Part shown: one piece after another, positions 41,871-51,443 of the stretch
Position numbering within the stretch: the stretch's first letter is position 1
Layout of the letters: every line of letters starts with the position of its first letter
NCBI GenBank assembly: GCA_903873775.1
Contig: CAIQPR010000053.1
Location: 1 to 64,000 of the forward strand
Origin: an uncultured Actinomycetes bacterium
GTDB lineage: Bacteria; Actinomycetota; Acidimicrobiia; Acidimicrobiales; RAAP-2
DNA: 64,000 bases
Direction of reading: 5' to 3'
Made by a program: the position numbers and the translations under genes
The notes under the pieces: model-generated
The model's input: the letters and a program-made list of their open reading frames with translations, nothing else
The model's database searches: none
Told to the model about the DNA's origin: nothing

Positions 41871-43517
41871 GTGCTCCGGCGCCGTCACCTCGGTCGGGTC
41901 AGCTTCGCCGAGGCGAATGACCTTCAGCACGCCCTGCTGCGTGCGAACGATGACTATCTGCTGATTCTCGAGCACCCACCGACGTATACGCGTGGGGTGC
42001 GCGCGAAGGACGAGCATTTTCTCGTTGACTTCGGGGCACTGGACGCCGATGTGTGTGACGCCGATCGCGGCGGGGACGTGACCTATCACGGGCCGGGTCA
42101 AATTGTCGCGTGGCCGATTGTCACGGTGGATGATGACCCGAGCGCGGGTCCCCGACACGTGCACCTGCTCGAAGAGGCGGTCGCCGCCACGGTTGCCGCC
42201 GTCGATCCCGACGGACGACTGGGCCGAGTCGGACAACTCGAGGGGTATCCCGGTGTGTGGGCCGACCTCGACCGCACACCGCACAAGATTGCGGCGGTGG
42301 GCGTGCGCACGGAACGTGACGACCGCGGTCGTCGCCGCACGTTGCACGGCGTGGCCCTCAATGTGGACGTCGACCTCGCCGCCTTCGCGAAGATCGTTCC
42401 CTGCGGTATCGCGGACCGGCCCGTGGGGTCCTTGCGAAGCCTCGGACTGGACGTCTCGATGAACGAGGTGGAAGAAATTCTCGGCGCCGAACTTTCCCGT
42501 CGTCTGGGGGACGTGGAGACGGTGGCGCGTGTCGACCGTGCGGCCGCCACGATCAGTGAGGAGCGACCGCTCATTCGCCGCTTGCGTCGTGCGGGGGTCA
42601 ATCCCGACGAGGCTCTCGATCTACGGGCCCGTAAGCCGGAGTGGCTGCGTATCCCCGCGCACATGGGGACCGAATTTCAGTCACTTCGAACGCTGACCGA
42701 AGACCTTCGTCTCGTGACCGTGTGCGAGGAAGCGGGTTGCCCCAACATTTTTGAATGCTGGGAGAGCGGCACCGCGACCTTCATGGTGAATGGTGAACGG
42801 TGCACGCGTGCCTGCGGATTCTGTCTCGTTGATACCCGCAAACCGATGCCTCTGGACCCCACGGAACCCGCACGGGTCGCCGAGGCGGTGCGACGTTTGA
42901 ACTTGCACCACGCAGTGGTGACCTGTGTGGCCCGCGACGATCTCGCCGACGGTGGGGCCGGGGCGATTGCGGACACGATTCGCGCGATTCGCGTGGCTCG
43001 TCCCGAGACAGACGTCGAAGTGCTGATCAGCGACGTGCGGGGAGACCAGGCGTCCCTCGATCTCATTCTTGACGCGCGACCGGACGTGCTGAACCACAAC
43101 ATTGAAACGGTGGCTCGCCTTCAGCGCGCCGTGCGACCCAGTGCCGGTTACGCCCGGTCACTCACGACGTTGGCGCGCGCGGTGCGCGCCGGATTGACCG
43201 TGAAGTCTGGGCTGATGGTGGGCTTGGGTGAAGAACGTGACGAGGTCATCGAGACTCTCGCGGATCTGGCGTCCGTCGGTGTCTCGATTGCGACCATTGG
43301 TCAGTATTTGCGTCCCACCGCGCAGCACCTCCCCGTGGCACGGTGGTGGACGCCGGAAGAGTTTGACGAACTGGCCGACATTGGCCGGTCTTTCGGACTC
43401 GCGCACGTGCAGTCCTCGCCGCTGACCCGATCGAGTTACCACGCTCGGGATGCTCTGGGTGCCGCGACGCCCGTGCAGCTGGGCGCGCGACCTCGCGCGG
43501 CGGGAGTGTCTGCTTAG
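41871..43517 (+). CDS. LipB-LipA fusion: octanoyltransferase plus lipoyl synthase
   Basis: One uninterrupted 548-residue frame carries both lipoate-making enzymes. Residues 1-215 are LipB: RGGDVTYHGPGQIVAWP, Lys139 in HKIAAVGVR and acyl-accepting Cys178 in VPCGIADRPVGS. Residues about 230-545 are LipA: the auxiliary-cluster motif C285-x4-C290-x5-C296, the radical-SAM motif C311-x3-C315-x2-C318, and the terminal RSSYHA. LipB moves octanoate onto E2 and LipA inserts two sulfurs. The start directly abuts the E2 stop, so carrier and modifying enzymes are co-expressed. Separate lipB and lipA genes are the rule in most bacteria. Confidence 0.95.
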   Translation: MLRRRHLGRVSFAEANDLQHALLRANDDYLLILEHPPTYTRGVRAKDEHFLVDFGALDADVCDADRGGDVTYHGPGQIVAWPIVTVDDDPSAGPRHVHLLEEAVAATVAAVDPDGRLGRVGQLEGYPGVWADLDRTPHKIAAVGVRTERDDRGRRRTLHGVALNVDVDLAAFAKIVPCGIADRPVGSLRSLGLDVSMNEVEEILGAELSRRLGDVETVARVDRAAATISEERPLIRRLRRAGVNPDEALDLRARKPEWLRIPAHMGTEFQSLRTLTEDLRLVTVCEEAGCPNIFECWESGTATFMVNGERCTRACGFCLVDTRKPMPLDPTEPARVAEAVRRLNLHHAVVTCVARDDLADGGAGAIADTIRAIRVARPETDVEVLISDVRGDQASLDLILDARPDVLNHNIETVARLQRAVRPSAGYARSLTTLARAVRAGLTVKSGLMVGLGEERDEVIETLADLASVGVSIATIGQYLRPTAQHLPVARWWTPEEFDELADIGRSFGLAHVQSSPLTRSSYHARDALGAATPVQLGARPRAAGVSA

Positions 43518-43936
43518 TTGCTCAACGAGGTGGGGAACGTATAGATCGTTCCGCTGGTCCCGTTGATGTCGTGATCGACCACGAGGCGCGTGTACCGGTC
43601 GTCCGTCAACCCGGCCAACGTCACCGCCACATCCTTGGTCACTGTGGTGTGAACGGACACGCAGTCGGGAGAACAGTCATTCACGCTGAGCGTGCCGTGA
43701 GCGTCCGCGACGGACATCCCCCAGTGGTTCCAGGTGAGATTGGTCAAGGTGACGCCCGCGTCGGCGCAGGTGAGGTCGAGGGCCGCCGGTCCCGACGTGG
43801 CCGAACCCAGAACCTGTCCGCAATTGATCACTCGCGCGTGTGTCGAGGGCTGCGCTTGGCTGACAGACAACACCACGGCACCGAGGGCCAAGAGGGACAT
43901 GACGGACAAAAGTATGTAAGGAAGACGACGTCGCAC
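43514..43936 (-). CDS. Secreted or membrane-anchored hypothetical protein
   Basis: A 140-residue protein with a basic start (MRRRLPY) and one hydrophobic helix (about 7-28), then an extracytoplasmic part with four Cys (RVINCGQVLG, LDLTCADAG, NDCSPDCVSV) that could form two disulfides, and beta-rich sequence. The family is unknown to me. GTG start with TAGACT 6 bases upstream. Its stop overlaps the lipBA stop by 4 bases. Confidence 0.7.
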   Translation of the reverse strand: MRRRLPYILLSVMSLLALGAVVLSVSQAQPSTHARVINCGQVLGSATSGPAALDLTCADAGVTLTNLTWNHWGMSVADAHGTLSVNDCSPDCVSVHTTVTKDVAVTLAGLTDDRYTRLVVDHDINGTSGTIYTFPTSLSN

Positions 43937-43942
43937 GAGGTC

Positions 43943-43948
43943 AGTCTA
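43943..43948 (-). promoter_or_regulatory. Leaderless -10 box (hypothetical secreted protein)
   Basis: TAGACT on the minus strand, 6 bases before the GTG at 43936. Confidence 0.5.
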
Positions 43949-43955
43949 TGAGGCG

Positions 43956-46900
43956 TTACGCGACGAAATACTTGGCTTGAGGGTGGTGACAGATGATCGC
44001 ATCCGTCGTCTGCTCGGGGTGCAGCTGGAAGCCCTCAGAGACCTCGACGCCGATGCGCCCGGCTCCCAAAAGTTCGGCGACTTTCGCGTTATCGGTCAAG
44101 TCGGGGCACGCGGGATATCCCCACGAGTAGCGACCGCCGCGGTACTGCTGGCGGAAGAGGCCGGTGAGGGTCGGACCATCCTCATCCGCGTACCCGAGCT
44201 CTTCGCGGATGCGACGGTGCCACAGTTCGGCGAGCGCTTCGGCCATTTCCACACCGAGCCCGTGGAGCAACAAGTAGTCGGTGTAGCGGTTGTCGGCGAA
44301 GAGCTGCTGGGTTCGTTCGCTGACGGCGCGTCCCATGGTCACGAGCATGAAGCTGGCGTAATCCTTGTCGCCGCTGTCGACACTTCGGAAGAAGTCCGCA
44401 ATGCAGAGGAACGGGTCTTGGTGCTGGCGGGGGAAATGGAAACGGGTTGCTTCGGTGGTGCGGTCATCGTCGGTGTAGACGATGAGGTCGCCATTGTCGC
44501 TATTGACGGGGAAGTGTCCCCATACGACTTGGGGCGTCAGGAGATTCTCTTCTTTCGCGATGGCCAACTGATCGCGCAGAATCGCCCGCACCCGCTCCTT
44601 GAACGCCGGGTCGTCTTCGCCCTCGTTGGGGCGATATCCCCACTGATTGCGAAAGAGCGCGGTGAGATTGAGGTAGTCGGCGATGTCGTCAAGCGGCACA
44701 CCCTTGGCCACGCGGGACCCGAGGAAGGGCGGGGGGAACAGCGGATTGTCGTCGACGACCGACGGGCTCCGATCGGGTAATCCGTCGGGGACGGGGGCCG
44801 ATCCGTCCTTGATGCGTCGGTGCACCTTGCGCTCGGAGATTTCGCGGCCGAAGAGCGGGTCGTCTTCGCCACCCTTACGGATTTCGCCGAGGCGATCGAG
44901 GACGCGGAGTCCCTCGAAGGCGTCCTTGCCGTAGAAGACACGGCCGTTGTACACCTCGCGCAGGTCACGCTCGACATACGTGCGCGTCAAGGCGGCCCCA
45001 CCCAAAAGGACGGGGACGTGGCTGTACCCGCGGTCATTCATCACTTCCAAGTTCTCGCGCATGATCAACGTGGACTTGACAAGAAGTCCACTCATCCCGA
45101 GAGCGTCCGCCTGGTGCTCGTCGACCGCGGTGAGCATTTCGTTGACGCCCACTTTGATCCCGAGGTTCACGACGTCGTAGCCGTTATTGGTGAGGATGAT
45201 GTCCACCAGGTTCTTGCCGATGTCGTGCACGTCGCCCTTGACGGTCGCGAGCACGACGGTGCCTCGACCACCCTGGTCAACTTTTTCCATATGTGGTTCG
45301 AGGAACGCGACGGCCGTCTTCATCGTTTCGGCGCTCTGCAGAACAAAGGGGAGCTGCATTTCTCCGGTCGCGAAGAGATCGCCAACTTCTCGCATGCCGT
45401 CTAACAGGATCTCGTTAACGATGTCGAGCGGCGTGATGGGTTCCTCGAGAGCGGCGTTGAGGTCGTCTTCGAGGCCCACGCGCACACCGTCGATAATGCG
45501 ACGGCGGAGTCGGTCCCGCAAGGGAAGCGCACTGAGATCGCTCGACGCGGTGGAGGTGGCGGAGACGCCTTCGAAGAGTCGAAGGAGTTCCGCGAGAGGG
45601 TCGTAATCATCCCGACGGCGGTCGTAGATCAGGTCGAGACATACTTCGCGAACCTCGTCATCGATCCGGGCGAGCGGCAGAATCTTGGACGCGTGAACGA
45701 TGGCGGCGTCGAGGCCCGCCTCGACGCACTCGTGCAAGAAGATGCTGTTGAGCGCTTGGCGCGCCGCCGCGTTGAGGCCGAAGGAGACATTCGAGAGGCC
45801 CAGAATCGTGTGGACCCCCGGGAGCTCCGCTTTGATCCGTCGAATTGCTTCGATCGTCTCAATGCCGTCGCGCCGAGACTCCGCCATACCGGTGGAGAGG
45901 GGGAGCGCGAGGGGGTCAATGAAGATGTCGGTGGGGTCAAGGCCGTAACGCTCCACCGCGAGGTCGGTAATGGCGCGCGCGGCGCGTACCTTCCAGTCCG
46001 CGGTTCGCGCTTGACCTTCCTCGTCGATGCACGTGGCCACCACCGCGGCGCCGAATTCGGCGGCGAGTGACAAGAAACCGTCGAGACGCGTGCCGGGTCC
46101 GTCGCCTTCTTCGAGGTTGACGGAATTCAAGATGGCCTTGCCGCCCAACCACGTGAGCGCGGCGCGCGCCACGGCCGTTTCCGTCGTGTCCACCATGATC
46201 GGCACGGACGACTGGGTCGCCAGTCGACTCATCACGTCATTCATGTCGCTCACGCCATCGGCGCCGGTGTAGTCCACGCACACGTCAAGAACGTGCGCGC
46301 CTTCTTTGATCTGGTCGCGGGCCATCGCCACGCACGTGTCCCAGTCCGCCTCGAGCATCGCTTCTCGGAACTTCTTCGATCCGTTGGCGTTCGTTCGTTC
46401 ACCCACGAGAAGCGCGGAGCGATCTTGGTGGTAGGGAGTGGCGGAGTAGATCGAGGCCACGGCCGGATCCAGCTGTGGCGATCGTGGGGCCGGAGTCAGA
46501 GGTCGGACGGTCTCGACCACGCGCGCGAGGTGGGCGGGCGATGTGCCGCAGCAACCGCCCACAGCACGTACGCCGTACTCTTCGACGAATCGTCCGAGGT
46601 GCTCGGCGAGTTGGTCGGGCGTGAGGTCGTAGTGCATTGCTCCGTCGACCACGCTCGGAAGTCCGGCGTTCGGGAGGCACGAGAGGAACATGGGTGCCGA
46701 GTCGGCCAGCTGACGAAGCGGTTCGTACATTTCCACTGGTCCCGTGGCGCAATTCAGGCCCATCACGTCGACACCCAGGGTCGACAAGGTGGTGATGGCG
46801 GCGCCAATTTCTGTGCCCGGCAGCATGCGACCGGTCAACTCAATCGTCACTTGGGCCTGCACCGGCACGACGCGTCCGTGGCGGGTCATGGCGCGGTGGC

Positions 46901-47462
46901 ACGCGTTGATGGCGGCTTTGGCCGACAGGAGGTCGTAGACCGTTTCCACGAGGAGGAGATCGACGCCGCCCTCGAGTAGTCCGTACGCCAGCTCCTCGTA
47001 GCTGGCGCTCAGGTCGTCGTAGGTGATCTGCCCGAGCGAGGGGAACTTGGTCCCTGGTCCCATCGAGCCCGCCACGAATCGCGGCGAGCCGGGTGAGGCG
47101 TATTCGTCGGCCACTTCCCGCGCCAGGGTCGCCGAGGCCAGCGCCAGTTCGAAGGCGCGATCGGCAATGCCGTATTCCTGGAGAACCACCGAGAACGAGC
47201 CGAATGAGTCCGTCTCGATCGCGTCCACGCCGACATCGAGGAAAGAACGATGCAGATTCCGGATGATCTCCGGACGGGTGACCGTGAGAATTTCGTTACA
47301 TCCTTCGAGCACCGAACTCCCGAAGTCGTCGACGGAAAGGTCGAGTACCTGCAGGTTCGTTCCGGTGGCGCCGTCGAAGATCACGGCCCCACGGCTCAGG
47401 GCCGCGAGGTAGTCGTCGTCGGCCTTCGGGCGATGACGTCGAAGGTTCGGCGCGTGCTCCAT
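43956..47462 (-). CDS. metH: Cobalamin-dependent methionine synthase
   Basis: A full-length 1168-residue MetH with four modules in order: homocysteine/zinc domain (about 20-335; ligands in GLNCATG and GGCCGTSP), methyltetrahydrofolate domain (about 355-640; LLVGERTNANGS), cobalamin domain (about 675-890; the axial His in VKGDVHDIGKN) and reactivation/AdoMet domain (about 905-1168; RGGRYSWGYPACPD). It makes methionine from homocysteine. TAGCCT lies 9 bases before the ATG with GAGG between. It is divergent from the cobalamin adenosyltransferase, with 80 bases between, too few for a cobalamin riboswitch. Confidence 0.97.
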   Translation of the reverse strand: MEHAPNLRRHRPKADDDYLAALSRGAVIFDGATGTNLQVLDLSVDDFGSSVLEGCNEILTVTRPEIIRNLHRSFLDVGVDAIETDSFGSFSVVLQEYGIADRAFELALASATLAREVADEYASPGSPRFVAGSMGPGTKFPSLGQITYDDLSASYEELAYGLLEGGVDLLLVETVYDLLSAKAAINACHRAMTRHGRVVPVQAQVTIELTGRMLPGTEIGAAITTLSTLGVDVMGLNCATGPVEMYEPLRQLADSAPMFLSCLPNAGLPSVVDGAMHYDLTPDQLAEHLGRFVEEYGVRAVGGCCGTSPAHLARVVETVRPLTPAPRSPQLDPAVASIYSATPYHQDRSALLVGERTNANGSKKFREAMLEADWDTCVAMARDQIKEGAHVLDVCVDYTGADGVSDMNDVMSRLATQSSVPIMVDTTETAVARAALTWLGGKAILNSVNLEEGDGPGTRLDGFLSLAAEFGAAVVATCIDEEGQARTADWKVRAARAITDLAVERYGLDPTDIFIDPLALPLSTGMAESRRDGIETIEAIRRIKAELPGVHTILGLSNVSFGLNAAARQALNSIFLHECVEAGLDAAIVHASKILPLARIDDEVREVCLDLIYDRRRDDYDPLAELLRLFEGVSATSTASSDLSALPLRDRLRRRIIDGVRVGLEDDLNAALEEPITPLDIVNEILLDGMREVGDLFATGEMQLPFVLQSAETMKTAVAFLEPHMEKVDQGGRGTVVLATVKGDVHDIGKNLVDIILTNNGYDVVNLGIKVGVNEMLTAVDEHQADALGMSGLLVKSTLIMRENLEVMNDRGYSHVPVLLGGAALTRTYVERDLREVYNGRVFYGKDAFEGLRVLDRLGEIRKGGEDDPLFGREISERKVHRRIKDGSAPVPDGLPDRSPSVVDDNPLFPPPFLGSRVAKGVPLDDIADYLNLTALFRNQWGYRPNEGEDDPAFKERVRAILRDQLAIAKEENLLTPQVVWGHFPVNSDNGDLIVYTDDDRTTEATRFHFPRQHQDPFLCIADFFRSVDSGDKDYASFMLVTMGRAVSERTQQLFADNRYTDYLLLHGLGVEMAEALAELWHRRIREELGYADEDGPTLTGLFRQQYRGGRYSWGYPACPDLTDNAKVAELLGAGRIGVEVSEGFQLHPEQTTDAIICHHPQAKYFVA

Positions 47463-47530
47463 GAGTCCTCAAGGCTAGTGGTTTCCCAGAAATACCTTCA
47501 TCGTCGCGGAAGGGTGAGGAGGGTGACCAG

Positions 47531-47536
47531 TACGCT
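47531..47536 (+). promoter_or_regulatory. Leaderless -10 box (cobalamin adenosyltransferase)
   Basis: TACGCT, 6 bases before the GTG at 47543. Confidence 0.55.
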
Positions 47537-47542
47537 GCCAAC

Positions 47543-48085
47543 GTGAAGATCTATACGCGTGATGGCGACGAAGGAACCACCGGACTGTACTTCGGTGGCC
47601 GAGTGCCAAAGAGTTCCGATCCCATTGAGGTGAACGGCGCAGTGGATGAAGCACAAGCCGCCCTCGGCTGGGCGCGTTCACTCACGGAGCCCGGAGCGCG
47701 CCTCAACGAATTGCTCATTTCTCTCGAACGCGACCTGTGGGTTCTGATGGCCGAGGTAGCGACTCTGCCCGAGAATCGCCACAAGCTCAAGCCCGGACTC
47801 TCTATGGTCACCCAGGAGATGATTGATCACCTCGAAGAGGAAATCGACGCATTGTCGACGGAGATCGAGATGCCGAAGGAATTCGTGGTGCCGGGCGAAA
47901 ATCAGTCGTCGGCCGCTCTCGACGTCGCCCGCACGGTGATTCGTCGCGCCGAGCGGGTCGCGGTGGGGTACCCGATCGAGGGTTCACTGGTTGTTCCCTA
48001 CCTCAATCGGCTGAGTGATTTAGCGTGGACGATGGCTCGGTGGGCCGAGGGCCCACATCACCGAACAGCTCGACACTCCGCGTAG
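47543..48085 (+). CDS. ATP:cob(I)alamin adenosyltransferase, PduO type
   Basis: A 180-residue PduO/MMAB-type enzyme that forms adenosylcobalamin. The ATP-binding start KIYTRDGDEGTTGLYFGG, NGAVDEAQAALGWARS, and the C-terminal ARTVIRRAERVA and PYLNRLSDLAWTMARW match the family. Adenosylcobalamin is the cofactor of the mutase at 53314, and the divergent metH also uses cobalamin, so a small B12 cluster is present. GTG start, probably leaderless. Confidence 0.95.
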   Translation: MKIYTRDGDEGTTGLYFGGRVPKSSDPIEVNGAVDEAQAALGWARSLTEPGARLNELLISLERDLWVLMAEVATLPENRHKLKPGLSMVTQEMIDHLEEEIDALSTEIEMPKEFVVPGENQSSAALDVARTVIRRAERVAVGYPIEGSLVVPYLNRLSDLAWTMARWAEGPHHRTARHSA

Positions 48086-48109
48086 GACGCGGACACAACG
48101 GAGGACAAC

Positions 48110-49612
48110 ATGCAGCGCACGGCTCGATTGGGAACCCCCAGTGATCTGGAGACAGTGACGGTGGTCGCGGTCATTGCTCGAGGAGATGACGACGCGTTCC
48201 GCGTGGCCGAAGCCGTCCCCGCGAGAGTGGGCGACGTCGAGATCCCGACGTCGGTCAGCACCGCGTGGGCGACGCGTCAGGGCCTCACGAGTTCGGTGGG
48301 CTCCTCGACCATTTTGCGGTCGATTGGCGGCACCGACGTCGTCCTCGTCTCGGGCGGATCAGAGTCGCTCAACGACCTCGACGAATGGCGCCGTATTGGC
48401 GCCGCCGTCCACAAGGCGGCGGGGGACCAGAATGTGGCGCTCCTGCTGGCGCTCGACGACGTCACCGAACCAGCGCGCGTCGCGCAGGCACTCGTCGAAG
48501 GAGCACTCCTCGCCTCCTATCGCTACCGCGACGACCGTGACGACGCCAGCGAGTTGGTCGTCATCCCGGTGGGTGCGCTGCCGACGGTTGAATTCCATGA
48601 CGCTCTCGCCCGGGGTGTCGACACCGGTGAGGTCGTCGCCAATGCGGTGAATTGGGCCAAACGGCTCATCGACACGCCGGCCGGCGATCTGACGCCGAAG
48701 GAGCTGGCCAAGCGTGCGGTGCAACGGATCGAACACTTGCCGCACGTCTCGGTGACGTCGTGGGCGGAATCAAAGATTGAAGACGAGCGACTGGGTGGAC
48801 TCCTCGGCGTTAGTCAAGGCTCCGCGCAGCCTCCGCGGCTGGTGTACGCAACTTACGACCCCTCTCCCGAGGCCAACCTTCCCCACGTTGTTCTCGTGGG
48901 CAAGGGCGTCACCTTCGACTCCGGCGGTCTGTCTCTTAAGTCGGGCGAAGGCATGATGACGATGAAGACGGACATGACCGGCGCCGCCGTCGTGCTCAGC
49001 GTGTTGTCGGCCGTGGCCGAATTGCAGCTGACCGTCAAGGTGACCGCCATCGCGCCGATGACGGAAAACTTGCCCAGCCACCGCGCGGTGAAGCCGGGCG
49101 ACGTGCTCACTATTCGCAACGGGATGACCATTGAGGTTCTCAACACCGACGCCGAAGGTCGCTTGATTTTGGCGGACGGTCTTTCACTCGCGGCGGAACT
49201 GGAACCCGACGCCATCGTCGACGTGGCGACGTTGACCGGAGCGCAAGCGGTGGCTCTCGGTGACGAGATTGGCGCCCTGTACGCATCGGATGACGACCTC
49301 GCCGAGAAGTTCCTTCTGGCGAGCGCGGCGTCGGGCGAGCCGCTGTGTCGCCTCCCCCTGTTCGACAACTACGAGTCCCACATCGAGTCCGATGTCGCGG
49401 ACATGAAGAACATCGGCAAGGCGGGTCGCGCGGGTTCGATCTCGGCCGCGTTGTTGCTGCGCCGTTTTACCAACTCGCTGCCGTGGGTGCACCTCGACAT
49501 TGCGGGTCCCGGTCGCGCGGATGCCGCACGCGGGTATCAGACCAAGGGTGCGACGGCCTTCACGGCGCGCACGATCGTCGAATACATCGCCAATCTGTCA
49601 CAGGACGCGTAA
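48110..49612 (+). CDS. pepA: Leucyl aminopeptidase (M17)
   Basis: A 500-residue M17 aminopeptidase that removes N-terminal residues from peptides using two metal ions. Metal and active-site motifs are VGKGVTFDSGGLSLK, MKTDMTGAAVVL and NTDAEGRLILADGLSLA. The N-terminal domain (about 1-165) is the variable M17 macrodomain-like part. GGAGGA precedes the ATG. It follows the adenosyltransferase by 24 bases and may share its transcript. The last 15 bases overlap the convergent nitroreductase. Confidence 0.95.
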   Translation: MQRTARLGTPSDLETVTVVAVIARGDDDAFRVAEAVPARVGDVEIPTSVSTAWATRQGLTSSVGSSTILRSIGGTDVVLVSGGSESLNDLDEWRRIGAAVHKAAGDQNVALLLALDDVTEPARVAQALVEGALLASYRYRDDRDDASELVVIPVGALPTVEFHDALARGVDTGEVVANAVNWAKRLIDTPAGDLTPKELAKRAVQRIEHLPHVSVTSWAESKIEDERLGGLLGVSQGSAQPPRLVYATYDPSPEANLPHVVLVGKGVTFDSGGLSLKSGEGMMTMKTDMTGAAVVLSVLSAVAELQLTVKVTAIAPMTENLPSHRAVKPGDVLTIRNGMTIEVLNTDAEGRLILADGLSLAAELEPDAIVDVATLTGAQAVALGDEIGALYASDDDLAEKFLLASAASGEPLCRLPLFDNYESHIESDVADMKNIGKAGRAGSISAALLLRRFTNSLPWVHLDIAGPGRADAARGYQTKGATAFTARTIVEYIANLSQDA

Positions 49613-50194
49613 CACGCGGTCGCGTCGCGACGGCAGATCGCGGTCCAGTGACGCGGATCGATGATCGCGACCGTCAGCGTGACCAATGATCACCGACCCG
49701 AACAAGCTCCAGGTAGACGGTGCGCCGGCCCAGGCGAGCACGTCACGGTCGTGTCGAAAATTCCCCCACAACGTCGCCTGAAGTCCCGCGTCCTCGAGGA
49801 GTAGGAGAAGGGACATGGTCGCCATGGCGGCGTCCGTGTGCCAATACGGGACGGGCCACGCGGCCAATGACCCGAGGCCGGAATTTGCCTTGTCCGGCTC
49901 TTGGTAGCGCGCCACGTACGCCTCGGGGACCGAGGCCGCGAGGACGACGGCGCCGGCCCGTGACAAACCGGGGAAGCGCGCGGATCGCGCTCGCCACTCG
50001 GGGTCGGTGGCGACATCGAAATACTCGCTCACTCGTTCGTGCCCCACGGTCAGGAATCGGACGCCGCCCGTGTTGCCGGCCGTTGGACTGCGGAGCGCCT
50101 CGACGCAGAGATCGTCAATCAGGTCCGCATCGACCGCGGTGCCATCGAAGCTACGACTCATGCGTCGACGGGAGAGGGCGTCACGTAGTTCCAC
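49598..50194 (-). CDS. Nitroreductase-family FMN oxidoreductase
   Basis: A 198-residue nitroreductase-fold protein. The FMN-binding N-terminus ALSRRRMSRSFDGTAVD and LRSPTAGNTGGVRFLTVG, the middle AAMATMSLLLLLEDAGLQAT, and FGSVIIGHADGRDH are typical. It would use NAD(P)H to reduce an organic substrate; physiological substrates cannot be predicted. GTG start. The 3' end overlaps pepA convergently. Confidence 0.85.
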   Translation of the reverse strand: MELRDALSRRRMSRSFDGTAVDADLIDDLCVEALRSPTAGNTGGVRFLTVGHERVSEYFDVATDPEWRARSARFPGLSRAGAVVLAASVPEAYVARYQEPDKANSGLGSLAAWPVPYWHTDAAMATMSLLLLLEDAGLQATLWGNFRHDRDVLAWAGAPSTWSLFGSVIIGHADGRDHRSASLDRDLPSRRDRVLRVL

Positions 50195-50232
50195 TCTCGA
50201 GGTTTAGCAAAAGGAGCGTGCATCAATTCCTG

Positions 50233-50248
50233 ACCAAACTGGTAACAT
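50233..50248 (+). promoter_or_regulatory. Promoter and small palindrome before the MoeB-like gene
   Basis: TAACAT (50243-50248) is a likely -10 box, giving a leader of about 25 bases with AGGAGG. The inverted repeat ACCA-N3-TGGT (50233-50243) touches the box and could be an operator. No good -35 box is seen. Confidence 0.4.
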
Positions 50249-50276
50249 TTAGGTCCCGCAGGTCTAGGAGGCTCAT

Positions 50277-51443
50277 GTGGCGACACCTCGAGAACTACTG
50301 AACGCAGCCAAGGCGGAGATCCGCGAAATCGACGGCCCCGACGTGGCCGCGCGGCTCGACCACTACCAACTGCTCGATGTTCGCGAACCAGATGAATACG
50401 AACAGGGCGCTCTCCCCGGTGCCGTTCACGTGCCGCGGGGACAGTTGGAGTTTTCGGTCGAGAGTCGTCTGACGGACAAGAACGCACCCGTCGCGGTGTA
50501 TTGCGCCGGTGGCGTGCGCTCCGCGTTCGCCGCGCGCACGCTGCAGGAACTCGGCTACACCGACGTGGTCTCGGTGATTGGCGGATTCAACAAGTGGAAA
50601 GACGACGGGTTGCCCTGGACGACGCCGCGCACCCTCACCTCGGACCAGCGCAATCGCTACCAGCGTCACCTCCTGCTGCCTGAAGTCGGGGAGAAGGGTC
50701 AGCAGGCGCTTCTCGACGCCAAGGTCTTGCTACTCGGCGCGGGCGGACTCGGATCACCTGCCGCGCTGTACCTCGCGGCCGCCGGAGTGGGCACGCTCGG
50801 CATCATCGATATGGATGTCGTCGATGCGTCGAATCTCCAGCGTCAGATCCTGCACAACATGGACCGTATTGGCGAGCGCAAGGTCGATTCCGCGAAGAAG
50901 ACGTTGACGGCGATGAACCCCGACATCAACGTCATCACCTACGACACACGACTCGGTGCAGACAACATTCTGTCGATCATCGACGGCTACGACGTGATTG
51001 TCGACGGCACGGATAACTTCCCCACGCGCTACCTCGTCAATGACGCGGCTCTGCTCAAGCGCATCCCGGTCGTCCACGGATCCATCTTCCGCTTTGAGGG
51101 TCAGGTCACGGTCTTTGATCCCTACGTCGGACCCTGCTACCGCTGCATGATTCCGGAGCCGCCGCCGGCGGAACTGGCTCCGAGTTGCGCCGAGGCCGGC
51201 GTGCTCGGGGTGCTGCCCGGCATTGTGGGTTCGATTCAGGCTCTCGAAACCATCAAGATGCTGCTGAAGCTGGGCGACCCCCTCGTGGGGCGTTTGTTGA
51301 GCTTCGATGCTCTGGACGAAAGTTTCCGCACGTTCAAGGTGCGACGGGATCCGTCGTGCCCGGCGTGCAGTGACAATGCGGGCGAGATCGTTATCGCCGA
51401 GTACGACGAATACTGCATGCCGCACGCCGTGCTCAAGGCCTAG
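50277..51443 (+). CDS. Rhodanese-MoeB/ThiF sulfur-carrier adenylyltransferase
   Basis: A 388-residue protein with an N-terminal rhodanese domain (about 18-118; active Cys in AVYCAGGVRSAF) and a C-terminal E1-like adenylyltransferase (about 125-388; GAGGLGSPAALYLAAAGVG, DGTDNFPTRYLVND, zinc pairs in CYRCMIPE and CPACSDN). Such enzymes activate the C-terminus of a ubiquitin-like sulfur carrier and load it with sulfur for molybdopterin, thiamine or cysteine synthesis. The common order is E1-like first and rhodanese last (MoeZ), so this order is reversed. AGGAGG lies before the GTG. No carrier gene is adjacent. Confidence 0.92.
   Translation: MATPRELLNAAKAEIREIDGPDVAARLDHYQLLDVREPDEYEQGALPGAVHVPRGQLEFSVESRLTDKNAPVAVYCAGGVRSAFAARTLQELGYTDVVSVIGGFNKWKDDGLPWTTPRTLTSDQRNRYQRHLLLPEVGEKGQQALLDAKVLLLGAGGLGSPAALYLAAAGVGTLGIIDMDVVDASNLQRQILHNMDRIGERKVDSAKKTLTAMNPDINVITYDTRLGADNILSIIDGYDVIVDGTDNFPTRYLVNDAALLKRIPVVHGSIFRFEGQVTVFDPYVGPCYRCMIPEPPPAELAPSCAEAGVLGVLPGIVGSIQALETIKMLLKLGDPLVGRLLSFDALDESFRTFKVRRDPSCPACSDNAGEIVIAEYDEYCMPHAVLKA

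Noticed and set aside
41871..43517. Frameshift or misassembly creating the LipB-LipA fusion
   Set aside because: A single frame runs through both domains with a natural linker and intact motifs on each side.
47463..47542. Cobalamin riboswitch between metH and the adenosyltransferase
   Set aside because: Only 80 bases are available and no B12-box-like string is seen.
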